Assembly (NCBI GenBank): GCA_029880325.1
Contig: JAOUOP010000001.1
Span: forward strand, 248,001-312,000
Direction: 5' to 3'
From: Myxococcales bacterium
Lineage (GTDB): Bacteria; Myxococcota_A; Polyangia; Polyangiales; JAFGIB01
DNA: 64,000 nt
The notes under the pieces were generated by a model. The model worked only from the letters and a program-made list of their open reading frames with translations, searched no databases and had not been told where the DNA came from. Positions 22,534 to 31,333 of this stretch are shown in pieces. Every line of letters starts with the position of its first letter. Within the stretch, counting starts at the first letter, position 1. The translations under genes and the position numbers were made by a program.

Positions 22534-22797
22534 TCACCACATCTTCGAATCGATGTGCGCCTTGGAGCGCACCAGGATGTCGATCACCGCCCGATCGTAG
22601 AAATTCTTGGCATAGAGTTCAGGCGTGACGCGACTCTCGAAAAGCGCCCTGCCCTCCTCCAACTCCTCGGCCATCACCTCGTAGAGCGTGTCGTTGGTGA
22701 TCCCCTCGACCACCTTCTCCTCGTTGTACAAGGAGAGGTCACTGGCGATCGCCCGCGCCAAACGCCGGGCAGCTTCCTGGGTGTCGATCAGCGCCAT
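22534..22797 (-). CDS. Small conserved-looking protein of unknown function
   Basis: An 87-residue acidic protein with an excellent ribosome-binding site (GGAGGA, 4 nt before ATG). The sequence is probably all helical: MALIDTQEAARRLARAIASD, then a middle TNDTLYEVMAEELEEGRALF and an end AVIDILVRSKAHIDSKMW. There is no signal peptide or metal site. The length, the clean start and the lack of low complexity argue that it is real. I cannot assign a function. Confidence 0.7.
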   Translation of the reverse strand: MALIDTQEAARRLARAIASDLSLYNEEKVVEGITNDTLYEVMAEELEEGRALFESRVTPELYAKNFYDRAVIDILVRSKAHIDSKMW

Positions 22798-22904
22798 CGA
22801 TCCTCCTGGCGGTCTCGCCGCCAGATGAATTGTTAGCCATTCGGCGCCAGACTGTCAAAAGCGTCGTGCCCGCGAGCCGCGTGCCGTCCGCCCTGCCGCC
22901 GCCC

Positions 22905-23942
22905 TCAAAGGGGCGCGCGCAGCAGACAGCATCCCTGGGAGCAGTAGTAATCGGCGCTGCAGTCGGTGCCCGTGGTGCAGACCTGGGCGCCGCCGTCGCA
23001 GGTGTAGGCCGGCGGATCGGTGGTCGTGGTACCGCCAGTGCCGCCCGTACCGCCGGTGCCGCCCGTACCGCCTGTGCCGCCCGTACCTCCGGTGCCGCCC
23101 GTACCTCCGGTGCCGCCGGTGCTCGGAGGCGCCGTCTGACAGGTATCGGGGAGATCCGCGATCGTCTTGCCCAGGCATAGCTCGCACTCGCCACAGGTAT
23201 TGGTGCAGGCGTTCTCCGTTTGCACACAGGTATCGCAGGCGTCGAGGTTTTCGTCGCTGCAGGTCTCGCTGAGCAGCACCGTCCGCACCGTTCCGCCGAT
23301 GTAGATCTCGCAGCAGCCGAAACAGTCGCAGCCGTTGGGCGTGCGCGCGCTGCAGAAGTCAATGCACATCTGGCTGACCTGGCAGTCGGGATCGCTTTGA
23401 TCGCGGGCGCCGGTCAGACAGTCGGTGTGGTAGCGGCAGTCGTCATCGCCTGCGCCCGAGTTGCCGTCGAAGAAGCAGTCCTGCCACTTCGGGTCCATGT
23501 TGTCGCCCGGAATGCCGGTCGAGAAGCTGTCCTCGTCATTGTCATCGGCACCGGTGCACTCGGTATCGAAACCGTCGATCTGGCCGTCGCCGTCGTTGTC
23601 GATGCCGTCGGCGCAGGCGCAGGGCGTGTCGCCGCAGGCGGAAAGCACCGTGGTCGTGGTGGTGCCGTCGGTGAGCATCATCCCGTCGGTACCTGTACCG
23701 GCGGTACCCGTTCCGGCGGTACCGTCGGTGGCGGTGCCGGTGCCGGCACCACCGCTGGTGCCGCTGGTACCTGCCGCGCTGCTGCCGCTACCACCGCCCG
23801 AAGCTCCGCTGCCCGAGGCGCCGCTTCCAGTGCCTCCGTCCCCAGTGCCATTGGCATCGCCACTACCACCACCGGAGCTGTCATCGCCACCACAGGCGAG
23901 CAAGAGCCCCAAGAACATCACCAGGCCACGTCGCTTCAACAT
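22905..23942 (-). CDS. Gly/Thr-rich Cys-containing lipoprotein
   Basis: The 345-residue precursor starts [19 protein letters not shown] with lipobox LLAC; AGGAG lies 7 nt upstream of the ATG at 23942. An N-terminal spacer of Gly, Ser, Thr and Ala is followed by an acidic calcium-binding-like segment ([20 protein letters not shown]), a Cys-rich core including [20 protein letters not shown], a run of GGT tripeptides and a final Cys module. The D-x-D-x-DG segment matches MopE/thrombospondin-type repeats frequent in myxobacterial surface proteins. Probably surface-exposed; the function is unknown. Confidence 0.8.
   Translation of the reverse strand: MLKRRGLVMFLGLLLACGGDDSSGGGSGDANGTGDGGTGSGASGSGASGGGSGSSAAGTSGTSGGAGTGTATDGTAGTGTAGTGTDGMMLTDGTTTTTVLSACGDTPCACADGIDNDGDGQIDGFDTECTGADDNDEDSFSTGIPGDNMDPKWQDCFFDGNSGAGDDDCRYHTDCLTGARDQSDPDCQVSQMCIDFCSARTPNGCDCFGCCEIYIGGTVRTVLLSETCSDENLDACDTCVQTENACTNTCGECELCLGKTIADLPDTCQTAPPSTGGTGGTGGTGGTGGTGGTGGTGGTGGTGGTTTTDPPAYTCDGGAQVCTTGTDCSADYYCSQGCCLLRAPL
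23028..23123. repeat. Degenerate 9/18-nt tandem repeat coding GGT
   Basis: The unit GCCGCCCGTACCGCCGGT recurs about five times with single-base changes (T for C). On the coding strand it gives a run of Gly-Gly-Thr. It lies in the linker before the last Cys module of the lipoprotein. Confidence 0.8.
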
Positions 23943-24095
23943 GCTCAAACTCCTGGACCCTACGCGATCCAATACCAACTGAAGCTAGCGCGCGACCGTG
24001 AAGCTGTCGACCCAGTAACTCTAGGGTAGGAAGCGTACATCGACCACCGCTGCACACAGCGACGCAGATCGCTTGTAGACCCCACTCTACTACGC

Positions 24096-24719
24096 ATGGG
24101 TGCGCGTGTTACGATCGCACACACGTTGCCCGACCCCAGAGGCCAAATCAAAGGCGCAGCATTTCGCGAGTTCGTGCTTTGGTACGAACGTGAGCACGAC
24201 GCCTGCTCTGTGGTCGAAGCAATTGCCGCGGTGGAGCGTGAGTTTCCCTCCACCTTCGAGCCCGACCGGGAAGGCCGCGGCATCCTTGTCTCCCAGTGGT
24301 ACCCGGCGACCGTCGTCCACGCCCTGATCGACCAGATCTTGAAGGGCCACCTCGCGTCGGAACTCGACGCGCTGGCAGCGGCGGCAGCCGAAGAGATCAT
24401 GGGTCACACGCTTCGGGGCGTCTACAAGTTCATCTTCTCGAGCTTCGCCAACCCCGAACTCTACGCCCGGCACGTGAACAAACTATGGAACCTGCACTAC
24501 GACAGTGGCCGCTGCGCGATCGAGCCCGTGACGAGCGGCCGCTGGGTCGCGCACTACGACGGCTGGACCGCGCACCATCCCTTCATCTGCAAAATGAACA
24601 TGGCCTCCACCGTCCCGATCTACGCGACCATGGGATGCCGCAACGTGCGCTGGAGAAAGCTCAGCTGCATCGCAGACGGCGCGTCCCGTTGCAGCTCGGA
24701 GTTTAGCTTCGAGCGCTGA
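24096..24719 (+). CDS. DUF2378/V4R-like protein of Myxococcota type
   Basis: This 207-residue soluble protein resembles the DUF2378 (TIGR02265) family that is paralogous in myxobacteria and related to V4R/heme-NO-binding-like folds. Features include GHTLRGVYKFIFSSFANPELYARHV in the middle, WVAHYDGW, and a C-terminal WRKLSCIADGASRCSSEFSFE, which recalls the C-x-x-G-x-x-x-C end of V4R domains. It probably binds a small ligand as a sensor. The gene stands alone, divergent from the preceding lipoprotein and convergent with the next. The family call is from memory of the pattern. Confidence 0.55.
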   Translation: MGARVTIAHTLPDPRGQIKGAAFREFVLWYEREHDACSVVEAIAAVEREFPSTFEPDREGRGILVSQWYPATVVHALIDQILKGHLASELDALAAAAAEEIMGHTLRGVYKFIFSSFANPELYARHVNKLWNLHYDSGRCAIEPVTSGRWVAHYDGWTAHHPFICKMNMASTVPIYATMGCRNVRWRKLSCIADGASRCSSEFSFER

Positions 24720-24725
24720 GGGCCG

Positions 24726-26189
24726 CTACGAGCAGCTCGTCCCGCTGCAGCTGCCGCCCTCGGCCTTGACGTGGATGCGGCCATAGCCGCCGCCGCCACC
24801 ACTGCCACCGTCGGAGCCATTGCCCTCGCGACCGTTGTCGCCCGGTGCGCTGTCGCTGCTACTGCCCGAGGCTCCATTGGGGCCGCCCGCCGAAGCGTCG
24901 GCACCATTGCCACCACCGGCCGAGAGGCTCGCGGACGTCACGTCCACGTCCACCGCCTGCAATAGAATGCCGCCACCGCTGCCGCCGCCAGCGCCGCAGT
25001 TGCTGTTGGTCGCGTTGCCGCCGTCGGCGTTGATCGAGCCGGAGACCACAAGCTTTCCGCGCGCCGAGATCTGCAACGCGCCGCCACCGCCGCCACCACC
25101 GCTGCTGCACTCGGTGGTGTGTCCACCGCGGCATCCCGCAGCCAGGGGTGATAGCTCGGGCGTGCCGTGCACCACCCCGCCCTCCCCGGCCGGCTCCACA
25201 CCATTGTCGCCGGTCCCCCCGGCGCCGCCCGCGGTTCCGAAGCCACCGCCACCGCCGCCTCCAGTATCTCCCGAGGTCGAAGGACTGTCGCCGCCCTGGC
25301 CCATGCCGGCACCGCATTGACCACCGCCTGCGCCCGAGGTCGTGCCGTCGGCGCCCACATCGATGCTACCGCCGGCCGCAATCGTCACATCCGCCCAGGC
25401 TGCGATCACCAATGGACGCGATCCCTGCACGCGCAAGGAGCCGGAAACCGTGAGTTGGTTGACGGCGAGGACCGCGATCTCGAGGCCGCCGCCCTGACTT
25501 TGCACGAAGATGGGCGGCTCGGTACCACCGCAGAAGCTCGTAAAGCTCGGTGTCCCGCCGGTATCGATGGTCGCATCACAATCGACGGTCGTAGCCGCTC
25601 CCGCCGCCGCCGGATCGACCGCGTCGGGATCGAAGTTGCTCACCGCATACGAAAACGTGCAGTCATCGGTAGCCGATGGCACGCATACCTCCACGGCCGC
25701 GCTCGCGGCCTCGCAGACAGAATCCACGCAAGCCCCCGCCGCGCAGTCGCTGTCGTCGACGCAGCTATCGCCGGCCGCACAACCTGCACAGTCCGGACCA
25801 CCGCAATCGGTGTCGGTCTCCGAACCGTCCTTGTTGCCATTGGCGCAAGGATCATTTGGATCGCTGGTCGACGACGAAGCGCACGTGGGACAACTCGGAA
25901 AAAAGCCGTCGAGCGATGAGCTGGAATCGGCCTGGCATATCACCGTGCTGTCGGTGGCGCCGGGACAGCTGCAATTGCGGGTCTCACCCATCACGCATGG
26001 CTCACCCTGCACCTGGACTCCCGAACCGCTCCCGGTGCCGCCGTCCGCTCCCGATGCACCGGGACCGAAGCCACTGCCCTGCCCCGAAGGCGCCTCGCCG
26101 CCGAACGCCGGAACGCCTTCGGCACAGGCCCCGGTCACCATCAAAGCCACTACAGCGACAGCTTCAAAGCGCAAGCTTCTGCGAGCCAT
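24726..26189 (-). CDS. Gly-rich lipoprotein with ETDxDCGG Cys module
   Basis: About 487 residues from the ATG at 26189. The signal ends MVTGACAEG. After a Gly/Ser spacer comes a Cys-rich module, NKDGSETDTDCGGPDCAGCA then DSCVDDSDCAAGACVDSVC, the ETDxDCGG-type repeat widespread in Myxococcota cell-surface proteins. The C-terminal 250 residues combine beta-strand repeats (ISARGKLVVSGSINADGG, VTIAAGGSIDVGADGT) with long Gly runs, resembling a beta-helical glycine-rich adhesin-like region. It is probably surface-displayed; the function is unknown. Confidence 0.8.
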   Translation of the reverse strand: MARRSLRFEAVAVVALMVTGACAEGVPAFGGEAPSGQGSGFGPGASGADGGTGSGSGVQVQGEPCVMGETRNCSCPGATDSTVICQADSSSSLDGFFPSCPTCASSSTSDPNDPCANGNKDGSETDTDCGGPDCAGCAAGDSCVDDSDCAAGACVDSVCEAASAAVEVCVPSATDDCTFSYAVSNFDPDAVDPAAAGAATTVDCDATIDTGGTPSFTSFCGGTEPPIFVQSQGGGLEIAVLAVNQLTVSGSLRVQGSRPLVIAAWADVTIAAGGSIDVGADGTTSGAGGGQCGAGMGQGGDSPSTSGDTGGGGGGGFGTAGGAGGTGDNGVEPAGEGGVVHGTPELSPLAAGCRGGHTTECSSGGGGGGGALQISARGKLVVSGSINADGGNATNSNCGAGGGSGGGILLQAVDVDVTSASLSAGGGNGADASAGGPNGASGSSSDSAPGDNGREGNGSDGGSGGGGGYGRIHVKAEGGSCSGTSCS

Positions 26190-26795
26190 CACCGAGTGTT
26201 GACCACCGCAACCCACCAACGTCGGTCGCGCGCTCCCTATCACACCCATTCGGCGATGCTAGCACGATTGCCCGGGAGCTCCAGAGGCGCCCCATGCCTC
26301 GAGGCCGGGAAGAGCGCAGGCCGCTACACCCCCAAGCTCGCATGGCCGATTCCATGCGGTCTCTCACGTTTGCATACACCGTCGACCACTCGCGAACAGG
26401 CAGCTCAGCGAACCGGGCCTCCCGGCAATGTCCGCAGGACTTGACCGTGCGTTGCCCCCTCGATGCCCATGAGACCCGCCTGTTGTTGCAAAATTCGGCG
26501 ATGCTTTTCCAAATACCGGAGGCCCTGTCTCGCGCACGCGGCAATGGCTCCCACGACGGCCGCTGGGTCTCCTCGGCTGCAAGTCGAGCGAGATTGCAGG
26601 GCTTTGCGGTATCGGTGTCGGATCGAACTCGACCGCTCGCCCTGTGGCCCATGGCTTCAGCCTTTGCCCCTGCTCCCGGTCGCCGTCTTTGGTGAACCGC
26701 GGCTGCCGAGACGACACGAGTCATGGCTCGGCTTGATGCGGAACGCGATGACGGACCGCCCTGGTCGGATGCTTGGCGACGACTTCCGCGCGCCC
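26190..26795. other. Gene-free stretch of about 600 nt
   Basis: Neither strand carries an open frame with a plausible start, codon pattern or recognisable product, and I see no strong hairpin or repeat. The left end should include the promoter of the Gly-rich lipoprotein gene; the right end follows the stop of the DUF3516 helicase. Base composition here is slightly lower in GC than the neighbouring genes. Confidence 0.6.
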
Positions 26796-29333
26796 TCAGC
26801 TGCCCACCTCGACCATCTCGAGCAGCGGCCCCTCGGGTTCACCCTCACGCAGGTCGACGCGCAGGTCGAGGTAGTGGTTATTGTCCTCCTCGGCGTCGAG
26901 CAGCACCTGGCGCACGCGGAAGAGGCGCGGCGACAGCTCGTCGAGCAGCGTCCACTGGGCGTTGCGGGCGCGGTGATCGAAGAGCACGTGCTCGTGCTCT
27001 GCATGGAAGGGCTCAAGCGCCGCTTCGAAGCGATCGGAGTCCCAGGGTTCCTCTTCGGGGCTGTAGACACAGCCGGCGGCCTCTTCGTAGTTCTTCAGGG
27101 AGAGCGCCTTGACCAGGAGATGAACCTCGGCGCGAATGCGCGCGCGCAACATGCGGGGATCGCGGGCCAACTCCTTGACCTGCTCGACCACTTCCGGCTG
27201 GGTTTCGCTCCCGCCCTCGAGCAGGCGCTGCCACTCGTCGATCAAGCTGGAGTCGACGCGCTCCAGGGTCGACCGCAGAAAGCCCGCCACGTCCACCAGG
27301 CCGTCGGTGTAGTAGGCCCGCGGCACGCTCTGCACCAGCGTCTTGTAGACGTCGCTCAAGTACCGCAAGAGCACGCCCTCGGCGCGGCTGAGGCCGTACT
27401 CGCGCACGAAGTCCGAAAAAGAAAGGTAGCCCTCCACCAGCTCCGCGGCCACGCCCTTGGGCCGGATCGCGTCGCGCTCGAGCCAAGGGTGGCGCCCCAC
27501 ATAGGCATCGTGCAGCCCGTAGATCAACTCGGCGTTGGGCTTGGGGTAACTGACGCGCTCGAGCTCGGTCATGCGCTGCTCGTACTCCACCCCGTCGGCC
27601 TTGAGCTTCTGGAACAGCGCGTCGCGGGCCTTGCGCTGCTGGGCGTCGAGGATCACCCGCGGGCTTTCGACCACCGCCTCGACGAGGCTGAGCACGTCCA
27701 GGGGGTAGCGCTCGCCCTCCTCGTCGAGAGCCGACAGCGCCTCCACCAAGAAGAGCGACAGCGCGTGGTTGAGCGAAAAGTCGCGCTGCAGGTCTTCGCT
27801 GATCGAAACGTGGGCGCCGCGACCGCCCTCGTTGGGTTCCACCTGCAGCACCGCGGCCTGGCGCAAGGAGCGGAAAAGTCCCTTGGCCTGGCGCCGGAGC
27901 CTCCGCTTGACCGGCTCGCGCTCGTCGGCCTCGGCGATCAGGGCGATGAGCCCCGCGTAGCCGTGGGGCTCCACATCGTCGGGCCGCTCCAGCAGATTGA
28001 GCAACATGCCGTGATCGATGCGAAAGCGGCTCTCGAGCGCCTCGGGCTCGCCGCCCACGAGTTTGTGAAAGACGTCCTCGTCCCAGTGCACGTAGCCGCG
28101 CTCCGGCGGCTTCTTGAAGGTGGTCTTGCGCTTCTTCTTGGCGCTGTCGGCCTTGCCGGCCAGCTGCATGTTCTCGATCACATGCTCGGGCGCCTGACAC
28201 AGCACGCTGCCGCTGTCGTCGTAGCCGCGACGCCCGGCCCGGCCTGCGATCTGCTGCACCTCGCGCACCGACAGCCGGCGGGTGCGCGAGCCGTCGTACT
28301 TGCACAGCTTGGTGAACAGCACGCTGCGAATCGGCACGTTGACGCCCACCCCCAGCGTGTCGGTGCCGCAGATCGCCGCCAGCTGCCCGGCCTGGGCCAG
28401 GCGCTCCACGAGTCGCCGATAGCGCGGCAGAAGCCCCGCGTGGTGCAGCCCGATGCCGTGCCCCAGGCAGCGCTTGAGGTCCTTGCCGAAGGGACTGTCG
28501 AAGCGGGCCTTGCCCAGCTCACGCGAAAGCGCCAAGCGCTGCTCGCGGTCGATCAGGGTCACGCTGGTCAGGGCCTGGGCCAGCTCCACGCATTCACGCT
28601 GGGTGAAGTTGACCACGTAGACCGGCGTGCGCTCCTCCTCGGCCAGCTTGCAGATGGTCTGGATCAGCGGCGTCACGCAGTACTCGTAGCTCAGCGGCAC
28701 CGGCCGCTCGCTCGAGCGCACCACACTGACCCCACGCCCGCTGCGCTGCTCGAGTCCGGCGCAGATCTCCCGCAGCTCCCCCAGCGTCGCGCTCATCAGC
28801 AGAAACTGCGTATCGGGCATGCACAGAAGCGGAATCTGCCAGGCTTGGCCGCGCTCCGGATCGGCATAGAAATGGAACTCGTCCATCACCACCTGCGAGA
28901 TCTCCGCGCCTTCACCCTCGCGCAAGGCCAGGTTCGAGAGGATCTCGGCGGTGGCACAGATCACATTCGCCTCGCGGTTGATGCTGGCGTCGCCGGTCAT
29001 CATGCCCACGCGCTCGGGACCGAAGATGTCGCATAGCTCGAAAAATTTCTCGCTGACCAGGGCCTTGATCGGGCACGTATAGAAGACGCGCCCGCCCAGG
29101 CACAGCGAGCGGTAGATGAGCGCCGTGGCCACCAGCGATTTGCCCGAGCCGGTGGGCGTGTTGAGCACCACATGCTGGCCCGACAGCAGCTCCAGCACCG
29201 CCTCTTCCTGGGCCGGGTAGAGCTCGATGCCGCGGGCTTCGACCCAGCCGACGAAGTTGTCGAGCAGGCGGTCGGCGTCGTCGCCGTCGGTGAGCAACTC
29301 GCCGAGGCCCGGTCCCGAGGCTGCGGTCGTCAT
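26796..29333 (-). CDS. Ski2-like DEAD/DEAH-box helicase with DUF3516 domain
   Basis: The 845-residue superfamily 2 helicase has Walker A TPTGSGKS at residues 59-66, the DEFH box at 151-154, motif III SATL, and motif VI QIAGRAGRRG near 375. The C-terminal half (about residues 430-830) matches the DUF3516 extension found with helicases in actinobacteria and Myxococcota. The group resembles Ski2/Mtr4 RNA helicases, so an RNA-processing role is possible but unproven. GAGG lies 5 nt before the start and the gene follows purU after 7 nt, so they form a transcription unit. Confidence 0.9.
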   Translation of the reverse strand: MTTAASGPGLGELLTDGDDADRLLDNFVGWVEARGIELYPAQEEAVLELLSGQHVVLNTPTGSGKSLVATALIYRSLCLGGRVFYTCPIKALVSEKFFELCDIFGPERVGMMTGDASINREANVICATAEILSNLALREGEGAEISQVVMDEFHFYADPERGQAWQIPLLCMPDTQFLLMSATLGELREICAGLEQRSGRGVSVVRSSERPVPLSYEYCVTPLIQTICKLAEEERTPVYVVNFTQRECVELAQALTSVTLIDREQRLALSRELGKARFDSPFGKDLKRCLGHGIGLHHAGLLPRYRRLVERLAQAGQLAAICGTDTLGVGVNVPIRSVLFTKLCKYDGSRTRRLSVREVQQIAGRAGRRGYDDSGSVLCQAPEHVIENMQLAGKADSAKKKRKTTFKKPPERGYVHWDEDVFHKLVGGEPEALESRFRIDHGMLLNLLERPDDVEPHGYAGLIALIAEADEREPVKRRLRRQAKGLFRSLRQAAVLQVEPNEGGRGAHVSISEDLQRDFSLNHALSLFLVEALSALDEEGERYPLDVLSLVEAVVESPRVILDAQQRKARDALFQKLKADGVEYEQRMTELERVSYPKPNAELIYGLHDAYVGRHPWLERDAIRPKGVAAELVEGYLSFSDFVREYGLSRAEGVLLRYLSDVYKTLVQSVPRAYYTDGLVDVAGFLRSTLERVDSSLIDEWQRLLEGGSETQPEVVEQVKELARDPRMLRARIRAEVHLLVKALSLKNYEEAAGCVYSPEEEPWDSDRFEAALEPFHAEHEHVLFDHRARNAQWTLLDELSPRLFRVRQVLLDAEEDNNHYLDLRVDLREGEPEGPLLEMVEVGS

Positions 29334-29340
29334 GACGGCC

Positions 29341-30210
29341 TCACTCGAAGACCACGGTCTTGTTGCCGTGGATCAGGATGCGATCCTCAAGGTGCAGCCG
29401 CACCGCCCGCGACAGCACCAACCGCTCCAGGTCGCGCCCCTTGCGCACCAGGTCGTTGACCGAGTCGCGATGGGAGACGCGCAGCACGTCCTGTTCGATG
29501 ATCGGTCCTTCGTCCAGGTCGGCGGTGGCGTAGTGGGCGGTGGCGCCGACAATCTTGACGCCCCGACGATGGGCCTGGTGATAGGGCTTGCCCCCGATGA
29601 AGGCGGGCAAAAACGAATGATGAATATTGATTACGCGACCGGCGTAGGCCTCGCAAAACTCCGGCGTGAGGATCTGCATGTAGCGGGCCAGGACTACCAG
29701 GTCGATGCGCTCGGCGTCGAGCAGCTCCATCATGCGCAGCTGCTGCTCACCCTTGTTGTCCCTGTCGATGGGCAAGCAGTGGTAGGCGATGCCGTGGGGC
29801 TCCACCGCGGCGCGCAGGTCCTCGTGATTGCTGATCACCAGCGGGATCTCACAGGGCAGCTCCCCGGCCCGATGCCGCAGGAGCAGGTCCTGCAGGCAGT
29901 GCTCGTACTTGCTGACCAGGATCGCCACACGCTTCTGTCGCTCGCCGTACTCGATGCGCGTCAGCATCTCGAAGCGCTCGGCCACCTCGCTGACGCCCCG
30001 CTCCAGCGCCACCCGATCGGTGTGCAGCTCGCGCAGATCCATGTGGATGCGCTGGAAAAAATAGCCGGCCAGAGAGTCGGTATGCTGATCGGCGTCGACG
30101 ATGTTGACGCCATGGCCGTAGAGCAGCTGGGCCAGTGCCGCCACCAGCCCACGCCGGTCGCGGCAGGAAACCAACAGCGTCGCCAACGCGCGCGGGTCGG
30201 GAGCTGCCAT
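29341..30210 (-). CDS. purU: Formyltetrahydrofolate deformylase
   Basis: A 289-residue enzyme that hydrolyses 10-formyl-THF to formate and THF, balancing the one-carbon pool. An N-terminal ACT domain (residues about 10-85, including SCRDRRGLVAALAQLLYGHG) precedes the formyltransferase domain. The catalytic residues are Asn195 and His197/His198 in INIHHSFLPAF and the Asp in ADLDEGPIIEQ. The family start corresponds to the ATG at 30210; the frame extends upstream without homology. The helicase gene follows 7 nt later. Confidence 0.95.
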   Translation of the reverse strand: MAAPDPRALATLLVSCRDRRGLVAALAQLLYGHGVNIVDADQHTDSLAGYFFQRIHMDLRELHTDRVALERGVSEVAERFEMLTRIEYGERQKRVAILVSKYEHCLQDLLLRHRAGELPCEIPLVISNHEDLRAAVEPHGIAYHCLPIDRDNKGEQQLRMMELLDAERIDLVVLARYMQILTPEFCEAYAGRVINIHHSFLPAFIGGKPYHQAHRRGVKIVGATAHYATADLDEGPIIEQDVLRVSHRDSVNDLVRKGRDLERLVLSRAVRLHLEDRILIHGNKTVVFE

Positions 30211-30298
30211 GGCCCCGCACGCTAGCACGAATCGCCGCCCAACTTGCCAACGCGTGCACGGTGCACAATTGGACTTCAGCAGCGCCCAAGGAGCAGCC

Positions 30299-30724
30299 AT
30301 GAAGGAAATCCTGGTACCCGTCGATGGATCCGAGGGCAGCAACCGCGCCGCCCGTTTCGCCGCCTACCTGGCCAGCGAAACCGGCGCCCGCGTCACCCTC
30401 CTGCACGTCTACGACACCCCCACGGCCACCGCCCTGGGTCTGGCCTCCCTGGGCAAGGACGAGCTGGAAGCCACCATGCAGCGGGTGGCCAAGGGCTCGT
30501 TCGACGCGGCCGAAGCCGAGATGGCCTCCTTTGAGATCGAGATCGGCCACCACACCGTGCTCGGCCACCCCGCCCAGGAGGTCGTCGCCTACGCCCGCCA
30601 ACACCACCCGCAGCTCATCGTGATGGGCACCCGCGGCCGCTCCGCCGTCGAGGAAACCCTGCTGGGCAGCGTCAGCGACTACGTGGTCCGCCACGCCCCC
30701 TGCCCCGTCACCGTCCACCGCTGA
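30299..30724 (+). CDS. Universal stress protein (UspA family)
   Basis: The 141-residue single-domain protein starts MKEILVPVDGSEGSNRA, the classic Usp beta1-helix1, preceded by AAGGAG at 30287-30292. The ATP-binding motif G-x2-G-x9-G-[ST] is present as GTRGRSAVEETLLGSVSDYVVRHAPCPV, so it belongs to the nucleotide-binding Usp class. It is divergent from purU, with 88 nt between starts, and convergent with tsaC. A stress-adaptation role is inferred from the family. Confidence 0.94.
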   Translation: MKEILVPVDGSEGSNRAARFAAYLASETGARVTLLHVYDTPTATALGLASLGKDELEATMQRVAKGSFDAAEAEMASFEIEIGHHTVLGHPAQEVVAYARQHHPQLIVMGTRGRSAVEETLLGSVSDYVVRHAPCPVTVHR

Positions 30725-30742
30725 AGCGCCTGGACCGGCGAC

Positions 30743-31333
30743 TCAATCCCCCACCACGACCGGCCCCGGCCGCAGCACGACCAGCGTTTCACCACTGGCG
30801 TCCAGCACGGTCGAGGCCGGCTGCCCACCGGGGCGTCCCGGCACCACGCCCCCCAACTGATCGCCAAAAGCTTGCCGCAGGCCCGCGGCATCCTCGATCG
30901 GCGGCTGGCCGCTGAGGTTGGCACTGGTCGCCGTCAGCGGCCGGCCAAACGCCCGCACCAGCGCAAGCGCCGGACTCGGCCCCGGCACCCTCAGGCCCAG
31001 CTTGCCATCCTGCAAGAGCGCCGCCGGCAGGCCCGGCCGCGCCCTGAGCACCAGCGTCAGCGGCCCCGGCCAGTGCGCCCGCGCCAGCTCCACCGCTCGC
31101 TCCGGCGGCGGCTCCACCAGCGCAAGCGCCTGCTCCAGCCCCGCCACGATCACGCCGATGGGCTCGGGCCCGCGCCCCTTCATGCGCACCACCCGCTCCA
31201 CCGCCGCCCCGTCCAGGGCGTCGGCCAAGAGCCCCATCTGGGTCTCGGTCGGGCAGGCCACCACGCCCCCGGCCCGCAGCACTTCCAGAAAGGGCGCGAG
31301 TTCTTCTTCGCTCACCAAAGAACCAGCCTCCAT
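30743..31333 (-). CDS. tsaC: L-threonylcarbamoyladenylate synthase (Sua5/YrdC family)
   Basis: The 196-residue YrdC-domain protein forms threonylcarbamoyl-AMP for the t6A37 tRNA modification. Typical elements are GGVVACPTETQMGLLADA, the basic RMKGRGPEPIGV (KxR...K/P region with Glu in place of the second Lys) and TATSANLSGQPP. Length fits TsaC rather than two-domain Sua5. Its ATG sits in a TGATG overlap with purD, which indicates translational coupling. A TTG 3 nt further up is possible but less likely. Confidence 0.9.
   Translation of the reverse strand: MEAGSLVSEEELAPFLEVLRAGGVVACPTETQMGLLADALDGAAVERVVRMKGRGPEPIGVIVAGLEQALALVEPPPERAVELARAHWPGPLTLVLRARPGLPAALLQDGKLGLRVPGPSPALALVRAFGRPLTATSANLSGQPPIEDAAGLRQAFGDQLGGVVPGRPGGQPASTVLDASGETLVVLRPGPVVVGD

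Noticed and set aside
23028..23123. CRISPR or other spaced repeat array
   Set aside because: The repeats are contiguous 9/18-nt units in frame within a lipoprotein gene, without spacers.
26463..29036. 857-codon plus-strand frame antisense to the DUF3516 helicase
   Set aside because: The minus strand encodes all helicase motifs; the antisense product is rich in His, Gln, Leu and Val with no domain pattern.
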